Source: Belliella calami
GTDB lineage: Bacteria; Bacteroidota; Bacteroidia; Cytophagales; Cyclobacteriaceae
DNA length: 64,000 bases
Assembly: GCF_022549695.1 (NCBI RefSeq)
Contig: NZ_JAKZGS010000015.1
Span: 46,572 to 110,571 of the forward strand
Reading direction: 5' to 3'
Below the pieces are notes generated by a model. The model was given only the letters and a program-made list of their open reading frames with translations. It was not told the origin of the DNA and searched no databases. Below are positions 43,443 to 53,817 of this stretch, piece by piece (within the stretch, counting starts at the first letter, position 1; each line of letters begins with the position of its first letter). Both the position numbers and the translations under genes were made by a program.

Positions 43443-45869
43443 ATGAAAAGCAGTTTATTGTTGGTTAGTTTTCTCTTGATTATAGGTTTTCAGACCTATA
43501 GTCAGACTCGAGAAATCATCGATTTGAAGGATTGGAAGTTCTATCATGGTGAGAATAATGAAGCTGATAGGGTAAATTTTGATGATACATCATGGGAGAA
43601 AGTAACAGTGCCTCACGACTGGGCTATAAAAGGACCTTTTGACAAGGAAATTGATAAACAGGTTGTGCGGATTGAGCAGAATAATGAAACTGTTGCCACA
43701 GAAAAGACAGGAAGAACTGGAGCATTACCATTTATAGGCGTTGGTTGGTACAGGACGATGCTTCCTATCGATGAAACTAATTCAGGTAAGCAGATGATAT
43801 TGGCTTTTGATGGCGCTATGTCCAACGCAGAAGTATTTGTAAATGGAGTAAAAGTAGGTAACAGACCTTATGGCTACAGCTATTTTTATTTTGATGTATC
43901 AGATGCTTTGAAGGCTGGGGAAGAAAATGTGATTGCTGTTAGGTTGGAAAATCACGCTTTTTCATCAAGATGGTACCCTGGGGCAGGAATTTATAGAAAA
44001 GTGAGGCTAATAGTGAAAGATGAAGTAAGTTTCAAACATTGGGGACATTATATCACAACACCATTTATTGACCAGAAACTAGCGAAAATCAACATTAAAT
44101 CTCAAGTTCAAGGTGATAATGTCGCGATCAAAACTTTTATCAAAGATGCAAAAGGAAATATTGTAGCAGAGAATAGCGTATCCCAAAGGTTTGGGGATGA
44201 AATTGAGCAGAGTGTTTCCATAATCAATCCAGAAATTTGGGATATTGATTCACCTTATTTGTATACAGCCACTTTGGAACTTCACCAAGATGGAGTCTTG
44301 AAAGACACAGAAGACATTGATTTTGGTGTAAGACACATCAATTATAGTCGAGAAAAAGGTTTTGAATTGAATGGAGAAGTAGTGAAGTTCAAAGGTGTTT
44401 GCCTTCATCACGATTTAGGTCCATTAGGGATAGCGATCAATAAAGCTGCTTTGAAGCGTCAATTGACATTACTGAAAGACTTGGGAGTCAATGCAATCCG
44501 CTCTTCTCATAATATGCCGTCTATAGAGCAGTTAGAATTGTGTGATGAAATGGGCTTTTTGTTTTTGGCAGAGAGTTTTGATGAATGGAAGAAGCCAAAA
44601 GTCAAAAATGGATACAACCTTTACTTTGATGAATGGGCAGAGAAGGATATTGTTGATTTGGTACATGCTACACGAAATCACCCAAGTATAGTCATGTGGA
44701 GTGCAGGAAATGAAGTTCCAGATCAGCATGGAAGCGCAGGGGTGAAGCGAGCCAAATGGATTCAGGATATTTTTCATAGAGAAGATCCTACACGCCCTGT
44801 GACCGTAGGAATGGATCAGGTAAAAAGTGTAATGGCTAATGGTTTCGGAGCAATTTTGGATATTCCAGGGCTGAATTATAGGTTGCCGTTGTATGAAGAG
44901 GCATATGAATTGTTTCCACAAGGATTTATTTTGGGTTCAGAAACTGCCTCCACCGTGAGTTCGAGGGGTGTTTACAAATTTCCAGTAGAAAAAGGACCAA
45001 ACAAGGTTTATGACGACCTGCAGAGCTCTTCATATGATTTGGAATATTGTAGTTGGTCAAATATTCCAGATGATGATTTTGTGTGGCAAGATGATAAGCC
45101 TTGGGTGTTAGGAGAATTTGTTTGGACTGGATTTGATTACTTGGGAGAACCCACACCTTATGATGATTATTGGCCATCTAGAAGTTCCTATTTTGGGATT
45201 TTGGACTTGGCAGGAATTCCAAAAGACAGATACTATCTCTATAGAAGTCGATGGAATACTGAAGATGAGACCTTACATATTCTTCCCCATTGGAATTGGA
45301 AAGGAAGAGAAGGGGAGAAGACTCCTGTTTTTGTCTATACAAATCACAATTCGGCAGAGCTTTTTGTAAATGGAAAAAGTCAAGGAATCCAAAAGAAAGA
45401 CAGCACCTCAAATCTCAATCGTTATAGGTTGATGTGGATGGATGTGGTCTATGAGCCAGGAGAGATCCGGGCAGTAGCTTTGGATGATTCTGGAAATGCT
45501 GTAGCTGAAAAGACTATCAAGACAGCAGGAAAGCCCCATCAGATCATATTGGATGCAGACAGGGGAATACTCGATGCAAATGGTGATGACTTGAGTTTTG
45601 TAACAGCTACGATTGTGGACAAAGATGGAATTCCAGTCCCTGATGCGATGGATAGATTGGATTTTGAAGTAACTGGAAAAGGCTCTTTCAGGGCTGTATG
45701 CAACGGTGATGCCACTTCTTTGGAAATGTTCCACTTACCGACGATGAAGGTTTTCAATGGTAAGCTTGTAGTGATTGTACAATCCACCCAAGAAGCTGGC
45801 GAGATTAAACTTAAGGTTAAAGGAAAGGGACTAAAATCAAGTGAACTTAAACTGAGCTCTCGAAAGTGA
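43443..45869 (+). CDS. Glycoside hydrolase family 2, beta-galactosidase type
   Basis: 808 aa from ATG 43443; TTG 43434 would add three residues before the signal peptide. After the signal peptide: sugar-binding domain (about 25-190, with DWKFYHGENNEADRVNFDDT), Ig-like linker, TIM-barrel (about 285-570), DUF4982-like domain (about 600-690, with NSAELFVNGKSQG), and a C-terminal Ig-like domain (about 700-800, LSFVTATIVDKDGIPVPDA). The acid/base is E424 in WSAGNEVPD and the nucleophile is E558 in GEFVWTGFDYLGEP. It removes beta-galactosyl or related sugars from glycans, probably in the periplasm or outside the cell. It has no SusC/D partner next to it. Confidence 0.93.
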   Translation: MKSSLLLVSFLLIIGFQTYSQTREIIDLKDWKFYHGENNEADRVNFDDTSWEKVTVPHDWAIKGPFDKEIDKQVVRIEQNNETVATEKTGRTGALPFIGVGWYRTMLPIDETNSGKQMILAFDGAMSNAEVFVNGVKVGNRPYGYSYFYFDVSDALKAGEENVIAVRLENHAFSSRWYPGAGIYRKVRLIVKDEVSFKHWGHYITTPFIDQKLAKINIKSQVQGDNVAIKTFIKDAKGNIVAENSVSQRFGDEIEQSVSIINPEIWDIDSPYLYTATLELHQDGVLKDTEDIDFGVRHINYSREKGFELNGEVVKFKGVCLHHDLGPLGIAINKAALKRQLTLLKDLGVNAIRSSHNMPSIEQLELCDEMGFLFLAESFDEWKKPKVKNGYNLYFDEWAEKDIVDLVHATRNHPSIVMWSAGNEVPDQHGSAGVKRAKWIQDIFHREDPTRPVTVGMDQVKSVMANGFGAILDIPGLNYRLPLYEEAYELFPQGFILGSETASTVSSRGVYKFPVEKGPNKVYDDLQSSSYDLEYCSWSNIPDDDFVWQDDKPWVLGEFVWTGFDYLGEPTPYDDYWPSRSSYFGILDLAGIPKDRYYLYRSRWNTEDETLHILPHWNWKGREGEKTPVFVYTNHNSAELFVNGKSQGIQKKDSTSNLNRYRLMWMDVVYEPGEIRAVALDDSGNAVAEKTIKTAGKPHQIILDADRGILDANGDDLSFVTATIVDKDGIPVPDAMDRLDFEVTGKGSFRAVCNGDATSLEMFHLPTMKVFNGKLVVIVQSTQEAGEIKLKVKGKGLKSSELKLSSRK

Positions 45870-45922
45870 GAATAAATGGGTTTTAGCACCTATACAATCT
45901 GCCAATTAACAGCAAAGCATCA

Positions 45923-46528
45923 TTAATCTTTCATCCACTTAAGAAGCTCTTCTTTATCAACAATCGACCAACTATGTGGGTGCCTTTCGCCGTTAGCCCT
46001 GATGCCTTTATTTTCTGTAGCAATATATTCAATAGAGGCATTCTGGAACCTCCTTTTTAACTGGCTCGCTAATTTCTCTATTTGATATGCGTTCAGTTCA
46101 TTTGGCTCATTGTTTCTATTCTCTTTCCACCAAACAGTATCCGGTTCAGTATAAAACCGAATTTTTAAGTCAGCTAGGCTGAGTAGGTTTTCTATATTGT
46201 TAGTTTGAGAAGTGTAAGGTGAAAAAGCTTCATAATTTTCAATTCCACTTTCAGGGTCTCCCAAATCATTTTGAAATAAATTTATAAGCCAATTTGCTTC
46301 TTCATTGTAGTTCTTTGAATCTCCTCTTTCAATATCATCTGCTCTTTGAGGAAAACCACCAAAGAGGATCAATACTTTTTCAATTTCTTCAACGGGTTTT
46401 ACCAATTTATAAAGTTCAGATTCGATTTCTTCATATTTTCTCTCCCTTTCTTCAGTATACTTTTGATTTTTCTTTCCACAAGAAAATGTAAGCAGCAACC
46501 CTATTAGCAAAAAGAAATAGATTTTCAT
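45923..46528 (-). CDS. Lipoprotein of unknown function
   Basis: 201 aa; lipobox TFSCGKK with Cys at about 17. The mature part is helical and charged at first (TEERERKYEEIESELYKLVK), then has ILFGGFPQRADD, LADLKIRFYTEPDTVWW and IEYIATENKGIRANGERH with HPHSWSIVD close to the C-terminus. These look like conserved blocks, but I recognise no domain. Convergent with the GH2 gene at 53 bases and without a visible terminator between. Confidence 0.7.
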   Translation of the reverse strand: MKIYFFLLIGLLLTFSCGKKNQKYTEERERKYEEIESELYKLVKPVEEIEKVLILFGGFPQRADDIERGDSKNYNEEANWLINLFQNDLGDPESGIENYEAFSPYTSQTNNIENLLSLADLKIRFYTEPDTVWWKENRNNEPNELNAYQIEKLASQLKRRFQNASIEYIATENKGIRANGERHPHSWSIVDKEELLKWMKD

Positions 46529-46557
46529 TTGAAGTCGTTTTGTGGATTAATATTCAA

Positions 46558-46685
46558 AATGATTATCCGCAAATTTGCCAGTAAGAAAATTAATGAGGCA
46601 TAATCACGCGGATAATCGTCAATAATCGGCCGTCAACAGTTAGCAGATTGGATAGATCTCCTTTTAGGCATATTTATAATGGTTA
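46558..46685 (-). repeat. Dispersed stem-loop repeat, copy D (minus orientation)
   Basis: Perfect 10-bp arms GATTATCCGC (46561-46570) and GCGGATAATC (46608-46617) enclose 37 nt. Read on the minus strand the order TAACTGTTGACGG, GACGATTATCCGC, GCCTC, TTGCGGATAATC matches copies A-C. It lies between the lipoprotein start and map stop; the rest of that gap has no clear feature. Confidence 0.65.
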
Positions 46686-46786
46686 GTGGCAAGAAAGTGT
46701 ATATACATAATATTCAATAATAGAAACATAACAGCTAACAAAATTGAAATGGGTTAGTTGAATTTACTTTTAGAACAATATGTTTA

Positions 46787-47551
46787 TCATTCCCAAATAT
46801 TGTTTTTTGCTGTTAAAATAATTGGTTCTCCATTTGTTACGACAATTGTGTGTTCGTGTTGGGCCATATAACCTCCTTTGTCCCCAACCATTGTCCAGCC
46901 ATCATTTTGTTCCACACTGTAGGAAGATACTGTAGAAATAAATGTCTCGATAGCTACAACTGTGTTTTTTTTGAATCGTCTATTGTCAAATCTATTCTTA
47001 TAATTCAACAATTCATCAGGTTGCTCATGTAAGCTCCTTCCTATGCCATGACCTCCCAAGTTTTTAACAACTTTATACCCTCTCTTTTTAGCTTCAGTTT
47101 CGATCAGGTGGCCCAGATCAGAGATCTTCACGCCTCCTTTGATATTGTTGATTGCTTTCATCAAGATCTCTTTTGATGCGTCTACCAGTTTTTGATGTTG
47201 GTGGATATCTTTTCCCACCACAAAAGAACACCCATTATCAGACCAAAATCCATCTAGCTCGGCAGAAACATCTATATTGATCAAGTCTCCTTCCTTCAAG
47301 ACTTTTTTCGCTGAAGGAATTCCATGGCAGAATTCATTGTTTACACTGATGCATGTCCACCCCGGAAAACCGTAGGTGTGGGATGGAGCTGATTTTGCAC
47401 CAAATCCTTTCAGGATGTTTGCACCAAATTCATCAACCTCTTTGGTAGTCATCCCAGGTTTGACATGGTTTCTCATTTCTTTTAAAGTGTAGGCTACAGC
47501 ATCGCTTACTTTTTGCATTCCGATTAGTTCGGACTCTTTTGATATAGACAT
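46787..47551 (-). CDS. map: Type I methionine aminopeptidase
   Basis: 254 aa, cytoplasmic. Metal ligands are visible: INIDVSAELDGFWSDNG (two Asp), GGHGIGRSLHE (His), AIETFIS (Glu) and HEHTIVV (Glu). It removes the initiator methionine from new proteins. The 105-base gap to the next gene has no other feature. Same strand as the CBU_0592-like and phosphatase-like genes upstream. Confidence 0.95.
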   Translation of the reverse strand: MSISKESELIGMQKVSDAVAYTLKEMRNHVKPGMTTKEVDEFGANILKGFGAKSAPSHTYGFPGWTCISVNNEFCHGIPSAKKVLKEGDLINIDVSAELDGFWSDNGCSFVVGKDIHQHQKLVDASKEILMKAINNIKGGVKISDLGHLIETEAKKRGYKVVKNLGGHGIGRSLHEQPDELLNYKNRFDNRRFKKNTVVAIETFISTVSSYSVEQNDGWTMVGDKGGYMAQHEHTIVVTNGEPIILTAKNNIWE

Positions 47552-47656
47552 GATTCTTTATGTTTGCAACCGTTTTTACAGCCGTTTTTTTATAATGGAA
47601 TGATCGTTTTGACAAAAGTGATATTTTTAAAAACACTTTTGTGGAGAAAATGATTC

Positions 47657-47908
47657 TTAAGTGTTTTGTTTTTTCTTTCTGTCCACCACCATCCCGTACA
47701 CAGCGATGCCACCCCAACAGGCATTGATAAAAACACTTGGAAAAGACGTGTCATGTAGTGTATTGAAAACCAGAAATACTGCTCCCAATATATTGGCTAA
47801 ATGGTATTTGTTACTGGTAGATTCCCATTTTTTAGTTATTAATAAAAAGTAGGAAACCAAAAAGCACAAAGCTCCCAACCACCCTAAACAGTCCATCCAG
47901 AATTTCAT
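47657..47908 (-). CDS. CBU_0592-like small membrane protein
   Basis: 83 aa with three predicted helices (about 6-24, 36-52, 60-76), including CLGWLGALCFLVSYFLLITK and SVFINACWGGIAVYGM. The pattern matches the CBU_0592 family of small membrane proteins, which has no assigned function. It starts one base before the end of the neighbouring alkaline-phosphatase-superfamily gene (47910), so it may be in the same transcript. Confidence 0.75.
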   Translation of the reverse strand: MKFWMDCLGWLGALCFLVSYFLLITKKWESTSNKYHLANILGAVFLVFNTLHDTSFPSVFINACWGGIAVYGMVVDRKKKQNT

Positions 47909-47909
47909 A

Positions 47910-49160
47910 TCAATTTTCTTTTTTCTCTGCTACAAGCCACTTGTTGACAGAATTATGCTTTGCCTTGAACAATACTTTCATTTGTTCCTTTTCTGTTCCT
48001 TCCAAAGGTATGGAATAGGATTTTTTTCGCCCTCTGACTTTTGCAATTAGCTGGTAATCATCGCCATCTCCCGAAGTTCTGAACTTGTTGCTGTAAGAAG
48101 CCCAAATTTCTATGAATTCATCCTTTTCTCCCAAGTAATCCCAAGTAAATTGAATTTTGTTTTTATACTTCCTTACTTTGGGATGGTAAATCGATACGGG
48201 TCCGATGAATGGCACCCCATCTATTTCTTCTAAATTTTCCGTAGGAATGGAAATGTCCAAATGCCTGATCATGGTAGGTAGTATATCAACTATAGCAATA
48301 TCTTTATCAAAAAAATACTCATTTAATCCTTTTGCATTCGTAGAAACCCAGATTTCTCTTTCCCTGACCGATTGGCCTCCGTGGTGCAGCCCAGTTCTAG
48401 GCTGTCTTCCATGATCTGTAGTGACTACTATCAGCCAGTCTTCTCCCTTTTCCATCCTTGACAACACCGATTGATAGATTTCTCCTGTTTGTCTGTCTGC
48501 TTCTCTGACAGCATCGTAAAGTTGCGGACTGTCGCCAAATTTGTGTCCCATATCGTCAGGGTATTCCAAGTAAACCCAGCTCAAATCAGGTCCGTTTTCA
48601 AGGATATATCTTGATGCTTCTTTACTTACCAATTCATCAATGTTGTAGATGTATCTTTTTTCGGAATCGTGTGGAAAAGCAATCGTGTCTAACTCAAAAC
48701 CGTCGAAGGCGTAATCCAACTCCAAATTGCCAGTAGCATCAAGTTTTTCGCCTAACAACTTGGTTCTATTGTCAAGCCAAGTGGAGAAAATCGCTGTTTT
48801 GGATTCTGGTCTTGCTTCTTTCAAAAACCTGAATATCGTCCAATAGTTATAGTTGGGTCTTCTTATTTCGTTACCATATACATTGTGTTTATTTACCCAA
48901 GTGCCTGTCAAAAGACTGTTGTATCCTACTGCTGAGATGGTTGGCGTTTCTGAATAGCCGCCTTTGTCACCTCCAACGAAGGCTTTTGAAAACCCTCCAG
49001 CAGTGGCGATTTTATCTATATTTGGAGTTTCTACCTGTTTGATAACATCATAAGAAATTCCATCCAAGATGATAAAAACTATTTTTTTGGTTTCATTTTG
49101 GCCAAAAGAATGGAGCTGAAAACATAAAAGGGCAAATATGGCAATGGCAAACTTTTTCAT
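47910..49160 (-). CDS. Alkaline-phosphatase-superfamily phosphodiesterase/nucleotide pyrophosphatase-like enzyme
   Basis: 416 aa. Signal peptide (AIAIFALLCFQLHSFG-Q) and the NPP-type metal sites: VFIILDGISYDVI for the first Asp, a Thr nucleophile region in SETPTISAVGYNSLLTG, LEYPDDMGHKFGD, and VVTTDHGRQPRTGLHHGG. Such enzymes cut phosphodiesters or phospholipid/nucleotide substrates outside the cell. It sits downstream of the SusD gene (198-base gap) on the same strand, so it may process the ligand taken up by that pair. The C-terminal Ig-like part (KYKNKIQFTWDYLGEKDEF) is extra. Confidence 0.85.
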   Translation of the reverse strand: MKKFAIAIFALLCFQLHSFGQNETKKIVFIILDGISYDVIKQVETPNIDKIATAGGFSKAFVGGDKGGYSETPTISAVGYNSLLTGTWVNKHNVYGNEIRRPNYNYWTIFRFLKEARPESKTAIFSTWLDNRTKLLGEKLDATGNLELDYAFDGFELDTIAFPHDSEKRYIYNIDELVSKEASRYILENGPDLSWVYLEYPDDMGHKFGDSPQLYDAVREADRQTGEIYQSVLSRMEKGEDWLIVVTTDHGRQPRTGLHHGGQSVREREIWVSTNAKGLNEYFFDKDIAIVDILPTMIRHLDISIPTENLEEIDGVPFIGPVSIYHPKVRKYKNKIQFTWDYLGEKDEFIEIWASYSNKFRTSGDGDDYQLIAKVRGRKKSYSIPLEGTEKEQMKVLFKAKHNSVNKWLVAEKKEN

Positions 49161-49251
49161 AAGGGATGTTTAAAATAGTCGGTATATTAAATAGTAACCT
49201 GATTGTTTCAATAAAAATCAATGAAACAAGCATACTATGGAAATGGACAAA

Positions 49252-49290
49252 GGAAAAAGGAAATCGAAATTACTTCTTTTACCTTTTTCC
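49252..49290 (-). terminator. Weak hairpin between SusD and the phosphodiesterase gene
   Basis: GGAAAAAGG (49252-49260) and CCTTTTTCC (49282-49290) are inverted copies 21 bases apart. It could reduce read-through from susD into the next gene, or be a chance purine/pyrimidine pairing. Confidence 0.35.
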
Positions 49291-49358
49291 TCTGACCTTT
49301 TTAATTGTTTAATTAATTCAAATTAGGGATAAACTCTTCTTCTAAGATAACATTGTAA

Positions 49359-50807
49359 TTATGGTTTCAACAACCACATCTCTGAATTGATGTCGTCTTG
49401 TCCTCCGAATTGTCTTTGGAGTGCTGCGTTCATGTTTTGGAGATTCAGTTGGATTTCATTTTGTGGATACATCCATCTTTTTGGGATTCCTTCAGGGTTG
49501 ATGATTTGATTGGACAAACTGAATGTAGGGATTCCTGTTCTTCTTTGGTTGAAAAAAGCTTCCCATCCTGTATTCATGAAAAAGGAGGTGTGCTTTTCTT
49601 CCAAAATCTTGGTCAATCCATTACTTTCCGAATACTTTACAGCGTCTTGGGCTAGATAGTTTTCGATTGCAGCCGCAGGAATTTCATTGAATTCCATCGA
49701 TGCCCTTATGGCTGCTTCGTAGTATTGTGAAGCATCAAGATCTACCCAATTGCGATGTGCCGCTTCTGCAATTGTGAAAGCAAGTTCGGAATATCCCATC
49801 AAAAGGGAAGGTTGGTTTTCGGGATCGCTATGGTACCTTCCGTCTATAGGAGAACCGTCCCCTGACAAAATTTGGTTTGTGTTTTCTGCCAACGGTTCTG
49901 CTCCTCCCATTCCTTCATAAGCATTGAAGTCATTGTCTGCAAAGTTACGTCCATTGGCAGTTTTGTCTGCAAAACTGAAAAGTCTTGGATCATTTTTTGA
50001 TTTTAGCCTATCTACAAAAGATTTTTCCATGTAATATGCTGTCCTCAAGTCGTTGGAGTTGAAAAATGGATACCTATTATTCTCCAAATCCAAAAACTTC
50101 AAAGCTCCATTGTCTTGGTTGCCTTGCATGATTGGAAACAAGGATGGGTTGTTGATGATTTCTGCAAATTTTCCAGCTACATTGACACTTCCTTCTTTGA
50201 TTGACATACTCATCAAAACTCTCAGTGAAAAGGAATTTATCAATTTTTTCCATTTTTCTTGACTTCCATTGTAGATGATATCTCCAAGGATTTCCCCACT
50301 TTCTGGACTCAATAGAGAGTTTGCCGTCTTCAAATCTTCAAGTACCTGAAGGAAAATGCTTTCTTGAGAATCATAAGCAGGAAGGAAATTGCCTTCCTGT
50401 CCCTTTACTGCGTCGCTGAAAGGGACATCACCAAAAGAGTTTGATATTTTGATAATGTAGTAAGATTGGAAAAACAAGGCCAATGCCCTATAACTGTTAT
50501 TGTTGGTACGCTCAGCTTCTTGACTCAGCTTCAATACTTGTCTAAGTTGACCATAATCTCCAAAACCAGCTCGTTGCCAACCGTAGTATTGGTTGTCAGT
50601 TGCAGAGTTGGTGAAAATCAATTGTCTTGAAGCTAATGCAGCTCCTGTGCTGATGTTGTTGAATGCATTGGCTTCAATAGCTGTCAGGATCAAACTAGGC
50701 TCTGCTTGTACAGGCCTGTTTGGGTCCAGCTGGAGTTCATCAAATGATTGACACGAGATCAATATTGATAAGGTCAGGGTTAGGGTAAGAATATTTTTTA
50801 GTTTCAT
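49359..50807 (-). CDS. SusD/RagB-family surface lipoprotein
   Basis: 482 aa. Lipobox LISCQSFDELQLDPNRP opens the mature lipoprotein (Cys about 19). The helical TPR-like SusD core follows, with YYIIKISNSFGDVPFSDAV and SYSELAFTIAEAAHR-like features and the C-terminal GIPKRWMYPQNE. SusD-like proteins cap the SusC barrel and bind glycans or other ligands outside the cell. The gene lies 11 bases after susC on the same strand, the normal order. It is intact although its susC partner lacks a proper start. Confidence 0.92.
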   Translation of the reverse strand: MKLKNILTLTLTLSILISCQSFDELQLDPNRPVQAEPSLILTAIEANAFNNISTGAALASRQLIFTNSATDNQYYGWQRAGFGDYGQLRQVLKLSQEAERTNNNSYRALALFFQSYYIIKISNSFGDVPFSDAVKGQEGNFLPAYDSQESIFLQVLEDLKTANSLLSPESGEILGDIIYNGSQEKWKKLINSFSLRVLMSMSIKEGSVNVAGKFAEIINNPSLFPIMQGNQDNGALKFLDLENNRYPFFNSNDLRTAYYMEKSFVDRLKSKNDPRLFSFADKTANGRNFADNDFNAYEGMGGAEPLAENTNQILSGDGSPIDGRYHSDPENQPSLLMGYSELAFTIAEAAHRNWVDLDASQYYEAAIRASMEFNEIPAAAIENYLAQDAVKYSESNGLTKILEEKHTSFFMNTGWEAFFNQRRTGIPTFSLSNQIINPEGIPKRWMYPQNEIQLNLQNMNAALQRQFGGQDDINSEMWLLKP

Positions 50808-50818
50808 GACTTTGTTGA

Positions 50819-53634
50819 TTAGAAGCTTACATTGATGTTAAAACCTACATTTCTTACCGATGGTGTTTGGAGGTTGTCCACTCCGGAATCGGGATCAATG
50901 TTTTTCACATTTGACCAAAGCAGTAAATTTCTACCCACCAAAGAAACAGATGCGTTTTGTAGAGAGGTTCTCTTTAGAAATGCGTTTGGAACCTGGTAGG
51001 TCAAACTCACTTCCCTAAGTTTGATGAAGGATGCGTCAAAAAAGTGCGTGTACTCCGCATTGAGTGTTGTTTTGTTCCATGCAATGTAATTGACTGCCTG
51101 CTCGTTTTCTGCATAAGTTCTGGTGTCTTCCAGGATATTGCCAAAACTGTCATAGCTTACACTTCCACCAGTGACTACAACTCCATTGGCTACATAGCTA
51201 TTGATGCCATTGTTTGCATCATCACGGAATTGATTTACAGTTCCTGGATGTGTACCACCCCACCACATTTTTTCATGGGTAGTAGAATAAATTGTTCCAC
51301 CGATTCTGCCATCAAACCCAAAGCCCAATTGAAATTGCTTATAGTTAAAGGTGTTTTGGATGCCAAGGATATAGTCAGGGTTTTGGAATCCCATCATCCT
51401 TTGATAAGGATCCCTGATTGGAAATCCATTTTGTCCAATGATCAATCTTCCTTCTGGAGTCCTTTGATATTGGCTATTGGAAAAAAGTTGATCTGTTCTT
51501 TCTCCAACTTGAATATTCCCAAACCTATCCGTACCATCAAAACTTTCAGTCAAAACCCTTTTGTAAGTGCTCAGGTTTAGGGCAATATTCCAGTTGAAAT
51601 CTGTTTTGCTAATTGGATTTACATTGAGCATTAGTTCCCATCCCTTTCTTGTGAACTCGGCACCATTCTCTAGTCTGGAAGTATATCCTGATGCATCGGA
51701 CACAGGAACTGAGATCAAGTTGTTGAAATCCCTGATTTGGAAATAGGTTAAATCCAATCCAAGCTTGCCTCCAAAAAACCTGGAGTCCAAACCAAACTCA
51801 AAGCTGTCTGAGGTTTCTGGTTTCACATTGGGGTTGATCAAAGCTGCAGGGAACACCAATGAAGGATTACCACCCCAGTTGATACCTGGGCTATAGGCTT
51901 GGATGTGGCTGTATGGATTTGATGAAATCCTTCCATCAGACACCTGTGACCATCCACCTCTAACCTTTACAAAGTCTATGGCTTTTGGGAATGTGACAAA
52001 ATCAGATATTGTTCCAGCTAGCGTCACAGAAGGATAGAAGAAAGAGTTGTTGTTTACTGGTAAAGTCGATACCCAGTCATTTCTCCCCGTGACAGTAAGG
52101 AAGATTGCATTCATAAATTCAAAGTCAACAGTTCCAAATACTGAATTGATTTGTTCTCGGGTCATTCGATTGCTTCCTTGGAGTGGTTGTTCCGAATTGG
52201 CAACATTGTAAAAGTTTGGGATAGCCAAGCCATCAGTATTCAAACTTTCACTTCTAAACCTGATGAATCTATTTGAAGCACCTGCATTGGTATTGATCAC
52301 AAAGTTTTCCCCGAGCTGTTTTTTGTAACTCATAAAGAAATCAGTGTTCATGTTTATTTGCGCAGAATTGTAAATGTAAAAATTGCCTCTAGACACCCGA
52401 CCGTACTTGACGTAGCTCTTAGGTTCTTTGTCTGATCGCTCAAGAGCATACATATTCATACCTGTTCTGAGGGTAAAAGTCAAATCCTCATTTGCCTTAT
52501 AATCCAATTTCACTTGTCCAAAAGTGTTGTCTTTATGATATCCCCTGAGGTATTCATAAGCTTGGAAGTATGGGTTGTTGTAGTAGGTATTGTTGAAGTG
52601 TTTTTGCTGAAATCCTTCCTGTCCCGATACCCAATAATCTCTTAAATCCCTCACGTCAACATCAGTTCCTGTCCATAAAACCAGGTTGTAAAGGTAATTT
52701 TCCGGGCCGTAAGGTGTCTCGGGAAAATTTTCAGTGAATTGTCTATTATATGTCAAAGAGGCATCAGCGGTTAATTTTTCAGATAGTTTATAACCACCGG
52801 CAACTGAAAAAGAGCTGTTGTTCAGATCAGTGTTTGGAACCAGACCTTTTTGATAAACATGCGAAGCTGATAACCTGAAATTGCCTTGGTCATTTCCAGA
52901 TGTTACGTTGATATTGTTTGTTGAAATCAACCCCCTTTGGAAGAAATTCTCAATATTGTTTCTTCCCCTTGAAATGAAAGGAATAGGGATTCTCTCTCCA
53001 GTAACCGGGTCTATTGGGCTATTGTATTGAGGCCTTTCCACAAAACCACTCGCAGTCGTAGGATCAGGAACATCCATTCTTGGCCCCCAAATCCAACCAA
53101 AGCCTTCAGTGCCACTACCAGAACCATTGACATATGCATATTGTCCATTGTCACCATTTCCATACGTTGTCTGAACCTCTGGGATCACCAAGTAGCTTGG
53201 TTGAAACATGGTGCTGGAGTTTACCTCTACGGTTGTTCCTTTTTTACCCCTTTTGGTCGTAATCATCAAAGCTCCATTTCTACCAATAGCTCCATACAAA
53301 GCAGAAGCTGTAGCTCCTTTCAAGACATTGATGCTTTCTACATCATCAGCATTAATTTTCCAAAAATCATTGTCTGTACTTGGTATACCATCTATTACTA
53401 TCAAAGGCACAGCTCCCCTTAGTCTTATAGCTGGGTCTGAGAAAAGTGCAGTGGAATTATTGATTTGTAAACCGGCAACCTGACCTGTTAGTGAATTGAT
53501 AAGGTTAGGCTCTCTCGCTTTGTTTAGCTTGTTGCCATTGACCTCTTGTACCGCATAGCCAAGGGATTTGACACTCTTTTCTACACCCAAAGCTGTATTG
53601 TCAAAAAGAATAAGTACCTGTAAAGATTTTTCAT
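50819..53634 (-). pseudogene. SusC/RagA-type TonB-linked receptor gene with deleted 5' part
   Basis: The main frame (TTG 53590 to stop at 50819, 923 codons) holds the SusC plug and barrel, starting GVEKSVKSLGYAVQEVNGNK and ending with FNINVSF. The signal peptide and the carboxypeptidase-regulatory domain (about 100 residues) are missing. In another frame just upstream, ATG 53634 encodes MKNLYRYLFFLTIQLWV, a good signal-peptide start, ended by TAG at 53581. The two frames share CAGCTTTGGGTG, read as QLWV in one and TALGV in the other. I infer a deletion between two copies of that 12-mer that also shifted the frame. Without export the protein should be non-functional. A start from an unseen alternative codon cannot be excluded. 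Confidence 0.75.
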
Positions 53635-53753
53635 TTGCCTTGATAATAGTTGTTCCAATAATTTTTACAAATTAACCTTGGAGCTATTACTTTACAGGGA
53701 AGGAGATTTTATGAGATTGTTATTTAATCGAATGTACAATTAATTTAATGTTA

Positions 53754-53789
53754 ATTCAATAAATTGAATGGTTGTTCAATAAATAGAAT
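53754..53789. promoter_or_regulatory. Candidate TetR operator: two ATTCAAT palindromes
   Basis: ATTCAAT-AA-ATTGAAT at 53754-53769 is a perfect inverted repeat. A second, imperfect TTCAAT-AA-ATAGAAT lies at 53775-53789, with the sites 20 bp apart. They lie between the divergent susC remnant start (53634) and the TetR start (53818), where TetR-family repressors usually bind. Confidence 0.6.
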
Positions 53790-53817
53790 TTGATAATTTT
53801 TTCCTTATTTTACGGCT

